A DNA stretch of 64,000 bases from positions 1 to 64,000 of the forward strand of contig JAFCMP010000017.1 in NCBI GenBank assembly GCA_017506865.1, read 5' to 3'. Positions 11,561-27,433 of this stretch are shown here, one piece after another (within the stretch, counting starts at the first letter, position 1; every line of letters begins with the position of its first letter). The notes under the pieces were generated by a model. The model did no database searches. It had not been told where the DNA came from and saw only the letters and a list, made by a program, of their open reading frames with translations. Origin of the DNA: Tribonema minus. Taxonomy: Eukaryota > Sar > Xanthophyceae > Tribonematales > Tribonemataceae. Both the position numbers and the translations under genes were made by a program.

Positions 11561-12859
11561 TGATTATCACTGCTGCTCTGCTGCAAGGCGGTCCAACACC
11601 TTGCGTGGTGTTGCTGCTGATCGAGGCCAGCTGCGTCGCCGTTTGTGCTGCTGGCTGCAAGCTCACTTGTTCTGCAAGCTCAGCCGTGTGCTGCTGTACC
11701 ATGATGTTGATCGCTTTTCTGTGAGGGTGGCTGAGGGTGAACCCCGTGCTGGCAGTCTGAGCCGAGGTGGACTTGCTGGCACTACTGGTGAGACCTGCTG
11801 TTGAGGGGCGCTCTGCTGCTCCTCCTGCTGCTGCCGGCGTCGTGGCGCTCAGGTGCCTCTACCTGACTTCCTGGTTGCAGCTGCAGTTGGGATGATCCAC
11901 AGGCATGACTGCGCTGCTGTGCTGTGGCTGAGGATGTGTGCCGAGACTGAAGGCTCTTGCTGTCTGGCGCACTCCCTGTCTCTAGCCTTGAGAAAGATAT
12001 GGATCTCGGACTTCTCCGACGGTGTGTCCGGATGGGAGTCCCGGGGGACTGGTGGTGGGTGGCGAGAGGCGCCGTAGGCCTCAGACGCCACCAATATGGA
12101 AACAAAAATCGCCTTCTGGGCAAGCAGAACTGCGCTCTGCAAGCAGCAGTAGTGCACTACACCACTATGCAAAACGTAAAATTGTTCAAGTGCAGGTGAC
12201 GCTCCCACTGACGTTAGAAAGTTGAAAAGCGGCGAGGCTCAGCAAATGTTTTTGTTTTGGCAACGCGTTAACGTAGGGATGGAAACGTTCACTTCGTTGT
12301 AGTTTCGTAACTCGTTTGGCCACTGTTGAGCTCCACAACACTGCGCGCCAGTGCTCACAGTCAAGTTGAAGTTGCAGTTGGTGTAGGGGATGCGAGACTC
12401 CACCAGCGTGCAGCGCCAGCACGTGATTATCACCCAGAGCGGCAAGTATGCGGTGCACGCAGACCACTTGTCAGCAGCGAAGCACGCAACATGCGACTTG
12501 TGTGGTCTGGCAACCATGACATTTCTTCGTATTCCATCAACCCTGGTGCGGTTCACACTGGAAAGCACCTGCTGCAGCAAGACCTGCAACGGACTGAAGT
12601 TGCGACAAGGCGGAGCATCACACAAGTAGAACAACACGTGCTTTCCCGCACTCCAGCGAAACGTCCGACAAAGTGTCATGTCACAGTGAATTCATTCATA
12701 AACGATGTAAACGCACACGGCCGCGGCTATCGACCAGTCGATCGGCGCGCTCTCACGGGCGCGCGCGATCCCCCCCCCCCCCCTGCTGCGCGCACTACAG
12801 CACCACCCCCTGCTGGGCGCACTACAGCAACACAAGACAACGACACACCACACCGCCCT
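11561..12859. other. Spacer downstream of GGPPS, no gene seen
   Basis: Only short frames without recognisable motifs. The GGPPS stop is at 12860-12862, so its 3' UTR should lie in the upper part of this stretch. Confidence 0.5.
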
Positions 12860-17652
<4,793 letters not shown>

Positions 17653-17829
17653 CTCTCTGCAGCGCGTGTGCAGTGCGCACGCTGGGAGGCAAAGGGGGGT
17701 GAAAAAAGGGGTACGACAACTACTGAAGTTGTTGTTGAAGTGGTGGAAAAAGTTGGCGCTGAGGCCGTGCCTGTGACGGCAGCATCAAAAGCAGAAAAGC
17801 GGCGTGCCGCACTTACATAGAGTGAAATC
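17653..17829. promoter_or_regulatory. Bidirectional promoter region between GGPPS and PAP
   Basis: Only 177 bp separate the two start codons (17652 on minus, 17830 on plus), so both core promoters and 5' UTRs must share this stretch. No TATA box is evident. It has a GAAGTTGTTGTTGAAG stretch near 17724 and is less GC-rich than the exons. Co-expression is inferred, not shown. Confidence 0.6.
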
Positions 17830-20800
17830 ATGGCCTCTACCACTCCCAAGCCGGTGCAGTGCTTCCCTGTCATCAACAATGATCCACCTACAGACAAGGA
17901 CAGAGCCAATGACGCCAAGCTCTTCGAGTACATTGCCGCCAATGTGCCCGTCATGAGCAAGCAGGAGATGATGCACCGCGAGCGCGTGCTGACGGAAGTG
18001 ACCCAGATCTTCAAGAGGTGGGTGAGGGAGACGTGCCTGGCGAAAGGAGTGCCGGAGGAGGTGGCCCGTGCTGCTGGAGGAATCATCAGGACCAGCGGAA
18101 GTTACAGACTGGCCATCCATGAGCCTGGCAGCGACATCGACGCACACTGCATTGCGCCCATGCCCTGCACGCGGGCAGATTTCTTCACCAGCCTGCGAAA
18201 GCTGCTGCAGGATCATCCGGAGGTGAGCGGACAGATCGACAGTGATAACAGTTACCCGTCTTTGTTCCATACAAGTTAGAGTTTGTGTGGCGGTACAAGT
18301 TTTTTCTTGACTCGAGAGAGAATACGACAACATTCGCACCTATGGTTGAAGTTCTGCAGGTATGTTGGCGTCAGACAGAAGGCACCTCATTCCTGTTGCA
18401 CACCTTGAGAGTCAGCTGCTGCTGGCTCTTATGAGCATGCGAGAGTTATGATCCACGAGGTTTGGCACGTCAGTCGGAAGACATCCGAGTAGTATGCCGC
18501 TTCCACATCACGTCTGTCCTGTACTGCACTCTATGAAGAAGGCTAGCGCTGGCAAAGAGCGCCTTGTTCTGTGCTCGTCGCGTACAGCAGTGTCAACAGT
18601 CGTGCGATCCAGGCATCTGGTGGGAAACGCGTTGAAGTCATGCCCTCTAAAGTGTTACAATATGCTACCTGAAGTATAAGGACTTGTGGTCGAATGATGT
18701 ACTTTCGAAGTACAGTAGAAACACCACACAGCCACCAGTGGAATTCAATAGGAGTGCATGTAGTTGTGAATGCTGACAGATGCCCAGAGGCTGCACCAGC
18801 GCGGGCCCCAAAACCATGGCTGCGCCTGGTGAGAGTTGCCGCAGAGCCTTCAGACCCTGCAAGGACTAGTTTATGTGACGATGGTGACAGTGCACTGCTG
18901 AGCGCCAAGCCCACTCACATGCGGTAACTTTGTACTCGGTTGGTTCTCTTTGGTCCTTGCTGACCAGACCAAGCCTATAGTATGCCTCGGCATTTTGCTG
19001 AGCTACGCTCTGCGATTCACACCAATTCTGTACTGGTCCTGATGTTATTGACGCATTAAGTCGTCCTGCAGCACAAATCACTGGTGAACGGGAAGCAGGC
19101 CAACATTCACAGCATCACTTCCTGGGTCCATCACTGCGTGCCATTTTTGCAAGGTTTGTTTGCGTTTAAACTTGAAGTAGAAAGCATCGCGACATCTTAC
19201 TTTCAGGCGCAGAGCGCGCTTCGTGCCAGGCTTGCGGCATGCGCTGTGAGCTCCGTACAGCACATCAAATACAATGCAAACCTACACACGTGACACACGC
19301 AATGCGCGCCCTCACCACCACCACCAACCCCTTGACAACCCCCCCCCCCCCCCCCAGGTCACCAACTTCAACGCCATCGAGACCGCCGCGGTGCCCATCA
19401 TGACCTTTGACTTTGACGGCGTCAACATCGACCTCGGCCTCGGCTGCTTGCCCGTGGAGAGCGTCTCCGAAGACTTCAACATCGATGATGACGCCGTCCT
19501 CAAAGGCGTCGACTCGGCGACGGAGAAGTGCCTCAACGGCCCGCGCGTCACCAACCTCATCCACCGCCTCGTCCCCAACTACGCGTCGTTCCTCCCCGTC
19601 GTGCGCCTCGTGCGCGTCTGGGCGAAGCGGCGCGGCATCTACGGCAACAAGATGGGGTACCTCGGGGGCGTCAACTTCAACATCCTGGTCGCGTTCGCGT
19701 GCCAGCTGTACCCGCGCGCGTCCCCCTCGAAGCTCCTCGCGTCCTTCTTCAAGGTGATGCACTCGTGGGCGTGGCCGAACCCGATCCACCTCACGCGGCC
19801 GCACGACGCCGCGCTCGGCCTCCAGGTCTGGCAGGCCGCGCAGAACCCGTGGCACGTCATGCCGATCATCACGCCCGCGTACCCCGCCATGAACAGCAGC
19901 CTCGCCGTCTCCGCGCACAGCCTCGAGGTGATGCGCCGCGAGTTCCGCCGCGGCGACGCCATCTGCCGCCGCGTGCTCGACGGCGGCGCGGAAGGCGCGA
20001 GGTGAGCCACTGATGACGCGGAGCGTCACTTGATGCAGTGCTTTAGTTGAAGTGCGATCAATGTGTGTCTGCACAGTCGTCATGTGTGTGTGTGTGGGCG
20101 AGCGCCACGCGGGGACAGGCCGCACAGCGTACACGTTGAAGAGCGCCGGCGCATGAATGTGCGAATTCACGGAAACAGGCGCGTGTTGCTGCGCATGTTC
20201 AAGGGGGCAGTGCTCACAATGTGTGCCCGCCTGATGGGCGTGCAGGACCGCACAACACGCATGCATGCACGCGCTGTTCGCCGCGGCAGCGGCGGCGTCG
20301 ATTGCAGTTTGGCGTGCTGACGGAGAGGCGACTTCACCTGTACTTCTACAACCGCTTCTTTATACATGCCATGGTCATTCACAGTATACTTAGCGCTGCA
20401 ACGGCGCAGTCCCACATTGTGTGCCCTGGCCGGCCGGTACGATCACCTCTGATAGCTTTGGCGCGCGCCACACTGACGCCAGACCCAGAGTGCACATCGG
20501 CATCCCGCGCAGCGTCATCATCAGCAATCATGCCGCTCGCGCCTCTGGTCGCTCATGACAGCAATCCGAGCACGGCTGTAACTCGTTCAACGCCGCGACG
20601 CATGACCTCGCCGTTCGTCCACTATATCCAGCCACGGCCGCACTTGACCCCCCACGCTCATAGGACATCTCGCCGCTGCCGCCGCCGCTGCTCCCCTGCG
20701 CGCAGCTGGGACGAGCTCGTGCGGCCGAGCGAGTTCTTCGCCATGTACTCGCACTACCTCGCGATCGACGTCATGGCGGGCGGCGAGGAGGAGTTCCGCG

Positions 20801-21645
20801 GGTGGCGCGGCTACATGGAGTCGCGCGTGCGCAAGCTGCTCGACAACTTCACGTACATGCGCATCCCCGCGCGCGACCTCCACCTGTACCCGCGCGCATT
20901 CGACCGCTGCTGCTCTGGAGGCGTCAACGGCGAGCTGCCCGCGCACTGCGTGTGCTTCTTTGTGGGCTTCAACGTCGACCGCGCGCGCCTCGCAGCGGGG
21001 CGCCGCCTCGACGTCGGCCACGCCTTTCAGAAGTTCGAGGAGTCCGCGACGGGTGTGCCGTGGCTGAAGGAGGGCATGTGCCTCGCGCTCACGGCGTACT
21101 CCTTCAAGACGCTGCCCGCGTGGACGGCGGACGAGCTCGGCGGCCGCGACGCCGCGCGTGCGCTGCGCGCCGCGCTGCGCGCCAAGGACGACGCCACGCG
21201 CAAGGCGACGCTTGCCGCGACCACCGCCGCCGCGCTCGCGCAGCGCCCGCAGCTGGCCGCAGCGGCAGCGCCGCCGCCGCTGCCGCCGACGGCGCCGCTC
21301 GCGGCTGGCGGCAGCGGTGGCGCAGCGGCGGCGGAAGCGGCGGTAGGCGGCGAGGGCGACCTGCTGGAGCAGGAGTGGGAGGGGGAGGCGGAGGCGGCGG
21401 ATGCGGAGTATATGGAGGGGGAGGAGGAGGAGGGGGAGGGGGAGTACGCAAAGCTGAGCGATGCTGCAAAGGCGGAAGCAAAGGCGGAGGCGCGGCCGCG
21501 CAAGCGCCCCGCCACCCGCGACTTCTTTGTGCTGGAGCCGGTCGTGCCGCAGTGGCGCCGCGCGGCGCTGGAGGCGGCGGGGCAGGCGAAGCGCGTGCGC
21601 ATACAGCTGCTGCCGCCGGCGCCGGCACAGGCGGCGTCTCGGTAG
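17830..21645 (+). CDS. PAP: Poly(A) polymerase
   Basis: Nuclear template-independent polymerase that adds the 3' poly(A) tail to cleaved pre-mRNA. Three exons, 17830-18222, 19358-20001 and 20706-21645, with agreeing phases, encode 658 aa. The nucleotidyltransferase signature is complete: G90-S91 (RTSGSYRLAI), the Asp pair D102/D104 in GSDIDAH, and the third carboxylate D156 in DFDGVNIDL. The central domain follows (VRVWAKRRGIYGNKMGYLGG, then WPNPIHL and MPIITPAYPAMNSS). The C-terminal RNA-binding domain begins in exon 3 (MAGGEEEFRGW, VRKLLDNFTYMRI). The last 200 residues are low-complexity, Ala/Pro/Glu-rich, ending with RPRKRPATRDFFVLEP and a basic patch. The exon-2 acceptor is preceded by a long C-run. 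An inverted, truncated copy of exon 3 lies at 9375-10455. Confidence 0.96.
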
Positions 21646-22924
21646 CGCGGCGGATGATAGGCTGCGCAGCAGTGCGTACATGGAGCTAGTCTGCACAGGG
21701 GGTGAAGGACATGTCACCCGGCGAGAATGCATACAGGTCTTCACAGCTCTTGTTGTTCGTGTTCGTATCGATTGTGTGTGCTTTGTCAGCCATCGCGGGC
21801 CCATCTGCTACTGCTTTCGTCCCCCACTGCTGTGGCGTCATCATATCATACAAACTGAAGAGGTCACAACTTTGCAGCCTGGCTTTGTTCGCGCTGCTTT
21901 ACACGCGCACGCCGCCCAACGGCTCATGTAGCTGCCATTGGGTTAACGCGCCAAACCAAACATGCGTTGTTGTCAACTTGAGCTCATCATTGTGTGATAC
22001 TTGCACCTTTGACTTGTGTGGCTAATCATGCACACACATCTGTATGCAGTACGTAACAGTGACACTCTAGAACAGCGTGTGTACTTGACTACCTGATCCT
22101 GCAATTGTGCCACACGGGCAAGCTGTCAGGTTACCGTGCTTTGTGCGCTTTCGTCAGTAACCGTCAAGCACCGCGCGACACTTGTCATGGTTTGCATGTC
22201 ATGAAATGACAGCTTGGCATTTCAGCATGACTTGAGCACGCGCAAACACTGCTAGAGCAATGGTAACCTCGTTGCCTAATCCGAGAGAGCCTGAGTTCGT
22301 TGCGCGTTGCGCACAGTTCTAAATGACTGCCTAAGCTATAGCGCCATATCCTGACAGGTGGACTTATGGCATCATCTGGCGTACATGCACATCAATGCCA
22401 CATATGTGTGAGGATGGAAGCTGGCACACTGCAATCAACTGTTAGAATCTTGCGGACAGTCTTCGTCTGAGATGCACAAGTGTAGTCTGAACGTCTGCAG
22501 TCATGGTGATTCTGTAGCAGCAAAAAGCCGGCGTGCAGGACCTGTGGGAAGCAAGTTTACGGGCCACAGGCATAAGATAAAACGCTGAATGCTGGTTGTC
22601 GACTCAATCAGCTGCAGCTGCATATACTGGCGGTCATGCAGTTGTGTCTTTCCAAGACGGTTCTGTCACCTTCGCGTTGCACGCGCCCGGCAAAGTGCTG
22701 CTTTGCAATGTCATCTGGCGTGGTACAGTACAACATGGGGCGCTTACCAATGAACTCAAGTCCACGAGTACAGCATTGAACACATGAGCTCAGTCTCCTA
22801 AGAGCGTTACGAATGTGAAACTGTCGATGTATACTTTTTTTGTTCCAAAAGTCTGCTGAGCCTCTTTTCCGCGAAGTCAAGTGCTCAAGCCTTCGCTTTC
22901 ATCCACTCTGCAGCACACACACTG
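21646..22924. other. Spacer between PAP and the membrane-protein gene
   Basis: No gene recognised. The first about 340 bp (to about 21985) are matched by the inverted duplicate near 9375-9655, including TTTGTCAGCCATCGC and CCCCCACTGCTGTGGCGTCA. This shows that the duplicated unit ran past the PAP stop. The rest should hold the PAP poly(A) site and the promoter of the next gene. Confidence 0.5.
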
Positions 22925-25715
22925 GTGCAGCGACAGCGGAGACTTATGCTTCCTGCGATGCGCCGTCTGGCGCAAGCGATCGCCGTTCAGGCGATCGCCA
23001 TACTGCTGGCGATCCTCGCCTTCTGTTGGTCGACTTGGCCCCAGATGGCGACGGTGTTCACGGCCATCACCGACGCCCTGGGCGTCACCACGGCCGTCGA
23101 GGCCGCTAGCCCCATCTCCGCAGCCTCCACCTCCATGAGAACCATCGAGACCAAGGACTGCCAGGGGTTTTACTGGACTACATGCCGCACCATCCTCAGG
23201 TAAAGACGTGATCGGCAACGGCTCTATGACTGGCTAGTCACTACTGCCCACTAGCGTCGCTGCATGCGATTGTGGCCTAGCGCAGCTGCGGCGCGGTGTG
23301 CCATCTTTCCGACGCTCGGCAGCCGCAGTCGCATGCAGTTTTTCGGTCAGGAGCAGCCAAACTGAGGTCGCGTCCTCTCAAGGAGCGGGTCTTGCGACAG
23401 ACTGGAGTCCCGCTCTCAGCCACATGCCCAGTATCTGTCCTTGCTCACTCCCCTGTCTGTTGATCTGCCTCCGCGCTCGCCCACTCGGTCTGCAGGGAGG
23501 AGGAGATTGCCGCGGATGTGGTTCAGCCTGAGGACGTCGCCGAGCAGTCGGCGTCGCTCCTGTCTGGCATTATCGCCCTTGCAATAGCTGGTGCGCTGGG
23601 CTGTCTTCTCCTGTACCTGGTGGTGCGTCACATGCGCAAGGCGGCCGAGCCTGTGCCTGTGCCTGCCGCCCCCTGCGCTCAGGAGAAGACGGCGTTAGAG
23701 CTCCTCGCCGACGGTGTCCAGGTACCCATTCCGACTTGCTTGACGCCCTTGTTGCGATTCGCGTGGGGCGTACTATTTTTTTAATCAGGTGCTTCAATGT
23801 GGACTTGACCCTGGCCTTGCAGATAGCTCTGTCTTTGACCAGTGTACTTGCTGGTTGTGCAGCCAAGGTTGTAGTGTTGGTCAAGCAGAAACCACACAGA
23901 GTACACAACACAGCCATCACTCACAGGTCTTAAAGCAAGCGACTGAACCCCGTAGCAGTCGGGTGCACAGGCGGCAAGTGCTTGCCGATTTTGGTGTGCT
24001 TTCATGCGTACTGGCCGCGGCGGTTGCACGTTTGTCTCCACCCCCATTCACCTTCTCATCCCCCCCCTTTCCCCTTGGTATCGCATATCGCACAAGCGCG
24101 CGCGGCACCTCACCAACAGTGCTCAACCAGCGTCAGAGCGCGCGCGCGCCTCCCCGCAGCGCGCGCAACTGCGCAGCCACGTACGCTTCCGTTCTCGTCA
24201 TGCGCGCGCGCGGTCATTCAGCACACTCAATCCCTCGTCACCGCCCCGCTGCTGCTGTGACGCGCGCGCGCAGGCGAAGCTGAGCGCTGAGGACGCGCCC
24301 GGCGCCGCGCTGCGAAGCCGCTGCGAGGCCGCCGCGCGCGACGCGTGCCACGCCATGTTCGCGCTCCACGCCAGGGCCGCGGCGGACGTTCGCGAGCTGG
24401 CGCGCCGCGAGGAGACCCTGTGGCGCGGCCACGACTTCGGCTACAACCTTCAGTGCATGTGGCGGCAGCGCTCCGTGCGGCGCGTCGTCGACGAGGAGAT
24501 GGAAGGGGCGCCCGGGAACATGCTGGACGGCCTGCACCGCGCGCTGGCCATGTGAGTGCGTGTAACCGCCGTAACCGCCGTGACCGCCAAGATAGGTCGT
24601 GACCGCCAGTCGCATCCCCTTGTGTTGAGCGTTGCTGCCCGCGTAACTGCCGTAACCGCCGGTCGGTCGGTCGTGCCGCCGCGCGCGTGCGAGCGCTGCT
24701 GTCTAGCTGCGAGAATGAATTCGCGCTGCTTGACCAGTGAGCAGGGAGTAGAGGTAGTCTGCGCAGTGTGTGCTGCTGCGCGTCGCACGGCGCCATGCAT
24801 CGGTAGACGCAGCGACGCGGCGCGCCCTTGCTTCTGTAGAGGAAGCGCCACCGCACGCGCGCCGGCCCCCCCCTCGTCCCCCACGTCCCCCTAACCACCG
24901 CCACCCTGCCCGCTGCGCGCCTGAACTTCACACGCTGCAGGCACGGTGCCGATGTTGCGCACGCCCTGTGGCACAGCGCGCACACCAAGGTCGCCGCAGG
25001 ACTTCACGACCCCACTGCCGCCTCCAGCGCCGCCGCCGCCGCCGCGGTCGTCGACGTGTTCTGCCGCAGCGTGAGCGCCTTCGTGCAGGGGCTGGGCGCC
25101 ATGCCGCCCGTGAAGGTGGCCGCCATGGTTATCCAGATCAGGAGGGCGGTGCGCTACGCCCCGGACCGCGTCGCCGCCGCCGCGCTCTACGCCGCGCGCG
25201 ACGCGCCCGAGCGCTTTGCGCACGCCGCGTTCGCGGCGGCGGTGCTGCAGCACCCGCTGCGCAGCGGCGGCCGCCTTGACCGCGCCGCCGTGTGGTTCGA
25301 TGACCCTGAGGTCGGCCGCATGCGCGTCGCCGACGGGAACATTGCGTGGCTCGACACGCTGGCGGCGCGCGCGATGCCGATGCCTGCCTTCCGCGCCATG
25401 ACCGCCGTCGCCGCCGCCGCCGCCGCTGCCGTGCCCGCCGCCCCCGCCGCTGGCGCCGCCGCCGTCGCCGCCGCCCCCGCCCTTGCCGCCGCCGCCCCCG
25501 CCGCCGTGCCTGCCCCGCGGCCGTCCGCAGTGCTGCAGCTGCGCGATGACACCAAGAGCGGCGGCAGCAGCGGCAGCAGCGGCAGCAGTGCTGCGCCGCT
25601 CGTACGTCACTCGCTGATGTCGCCGCTTGGCAGCAGTGCTGCGTCACTCGTGCGCCAATCGCCGACTTCGCCGCGCCGCCGCAACCGCGTGACGGAGCCG
25701 CGGCGCGGGGATTGA
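22925..25715 (+). CDS. Membrane protein of unknown function
   Basis: Exons 22925-23202, 23496-23721, 24274-24551 and 24941-25715 join with agreeing phases to 518 aa. The start is uncertain; ATG codons at 22925, 22946 and 22958 are all possible. Two hydrophobic segments are visible. Residues about 17-36 (IAVQAIAILLAILAFCW) could be a signal anchor. Residues 114-136 (LLSGIIALAIAGALGCLLLY) are followed by basic RHMRK, a typical stop-transfer. Between them lies a short loop with two Cys residues. The long C-terminal part, probably cytosolic, has Ala-rich helices (WRGHDFGYNLQCMWRQRS, VIQIRRAVRYAPDRV), then a poly-Ala/Pro linker. It ends with two near repeats of SSAA.LVR.S..SP and a basic tail. No family is recognised. 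Two broken copies of exon 1 lie near 10630-11212. It converges on the RNR gene. Confidence 0.72.
24558..24665. repeat. GTAACCGCC minisatellite in intron 3
   Basis: Short units of GTAACCGCC/GTGACCGCC run just after the splice donor at 24552 and return near 24640-24662. The word CCGTAACCG is shared. It is noncoding and lies in the last intron of the membrane-protein gene. Confidence 0.75.
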
Positions 25716-27433
25716 AGTTCGCAGCCATCTGCCCCCCCTCCCCCCCCCCCCCCCCCCCCCCCGGCCAGTCAGTTGTATATACATGGAGTGTGGCGCATAT
25801 GCGCTCCATGAGGCGGCTTGTCGAGAGGGGCTTGAGGGCACAACTGCTTTGAATAAGTGTGAGCATACCCCGTGAATTCTTCTGTGCGCTCGCCGCAGCA
25901 CCGTAGCTGCCCATCGATGCGCGAACCGTGTTATATGGGGGGGGGGCTGCCTTCGCCGGCTGCGCCTCTTGAGGTTGAAGCCGGCAGACATGGTTCACAA
26001 GCATGTAGCATGTAAATGGTTGCGTGTGCGCTTTCGTCCGCAGTGCCGCCGTGCACCTTTGTGCTCGCGCGGTATGCGTCGACAACATGTGTTGGGGGGG
26101 GGCATTGAGTCTTGAGGTTGAAGCCGGCGGTTCTCTTTCACCAGTAGATGCTCGAGTGTGCGCTTTCGTGCTGTGCCGCCGTGCACCTTGGTGCCTCCCA
26201 GAATGTGTGTCGACAGCATATATGTTGGGGGGCCTACTCATTGAGACCTCCGTCGAGTAATTGGCGAGGCCCCCCACATTGTGCCTTGTCCAATTAGTAG
26301 ATTTCTAAAGCGCAGGCAGCCCCTTCTTTCGTCTACTTCTTGAGTACGTCTTTTTTTCGTAATGATGACTCCTTTTTTTCGCACGTTTGGTGATTTAGGC
26401 TGTCCTGTGTTGTCGTCGCTGCCGGCACTGCCTGTCGTTGTTCTATGCGCAGTGACTTTTGGGTCAGAGGTAGAGTCAGATTCAACTCATTTTGCTCGCA
26501 TGCAGAGCATCCTGATGAATGCACACATGTGGCATGATGAATTGACACTATGCACAGCGCTCAACACAAACACAAAGTGCTTTTCAGGGGGGGGGAGGGG
26601 CATCAATCGTGATGATGCATGCTCGTTGCGCGGCTGACGAGAACGCTCTGCCATGTCAGCAGGGGAGAGGGCAAATGGGACACACACTGACGTCAGAACA
26701 AGCCAAAAAACATCCACATTAACTGTACCAATAAGAGTGCGGTCACTGCAAACACCGCACTCAAGCAGTGCGCGCCCATATCACAACACGGCTGCTGCCG
26801 CCGCGCGTTATCCGAGACGCAAAAATTGCGCTTTAGCAGAAGGGGTGCTGCGCAGCAGAGCCTTGGCCACACCCACAAGAGGTTGCGCATGTGCGCAGTA
26901 GCGGCAAACAATCTGCCCTCTCCAGCTGACTTGCCGGTTGATTCCCCCAGGAACGGGGAGGGGGGAGGGGGGGGCGGAAGTACTCGTATTTACATGTGGC
27001 CAACACTCTGCTGGAGTCGCGGGTGAAGCGGCACGCCACTGCTGCTGGCGCCACGACAGCGAGCGCACGGCAGCAGCGCTCAACAGGGCCTCGCCCTGCA
27101 TGAACGCGCCAGCATGTGTGCATGACTGACGCGGCGACACGTGCGCGGCTCTGCGGGCATCACGATGCCCGAATGCAATGCTGCGCTGATGCTGAGCGGC
27201 ACAGCCAGCCACACGGCAGCAGCGCTCCGCATTCAGAGGCTCATGATGTTGCCGCTGTAGGCGCCACCGCCCCTTGCCGCAATGACGCTGCGCAGAACCA
27301 CAACGGCTGTGCACCGCCGCCCTGTACAGCAGCGGCATTCGCCGCTGCCGCCGGTTCCCCCTCCCCTTCCCCCTTGTTCACAGGGGGGGGGGGTAGAGGG
27401 GGTATGTAGGTACAAGGAAGCTGCCGCAGCGCT
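25716..27433. other. Convergent intergenic region with tandem duplication
   Basis: Lies between the stops of the membrane-protein gene (+) and RNR (-), so it holds two 3' ends. A unit of about 142 bp starting TTGAGGTTGAAGCCGGC is duplicated (about 25969-26110 and 26111-26250). The copies share GTGCGCTTTCGT, GTGCCGCCGTGCACCTT and GTCGACA. A C-run of 20 or more lies at about 25740-25762, and G-runs at about 26093 and 27379. No coding exon was recognised. Confidence 0.6.

Noticed and set aside
19265-20266. Long minus-strand open frame of 333 codons
   Set aside because: It is the complement of PAP exon 2. The plus strand encodes conserved enzyme motifs, and GC-rich exons often leave the antisense open.
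20587-21804. Minus-strand open frame of 405 codons
   Set aside because: Antisense of PAP exon 3 with arginine/alanine-rich, motif-free translation.
25138-26277. Minus-strand open frame of 379 codons
   Set aside because: Antisense of the membrane-protein last exon, continuing into the intergenic repeat. Composition is a shadow of GC codons.
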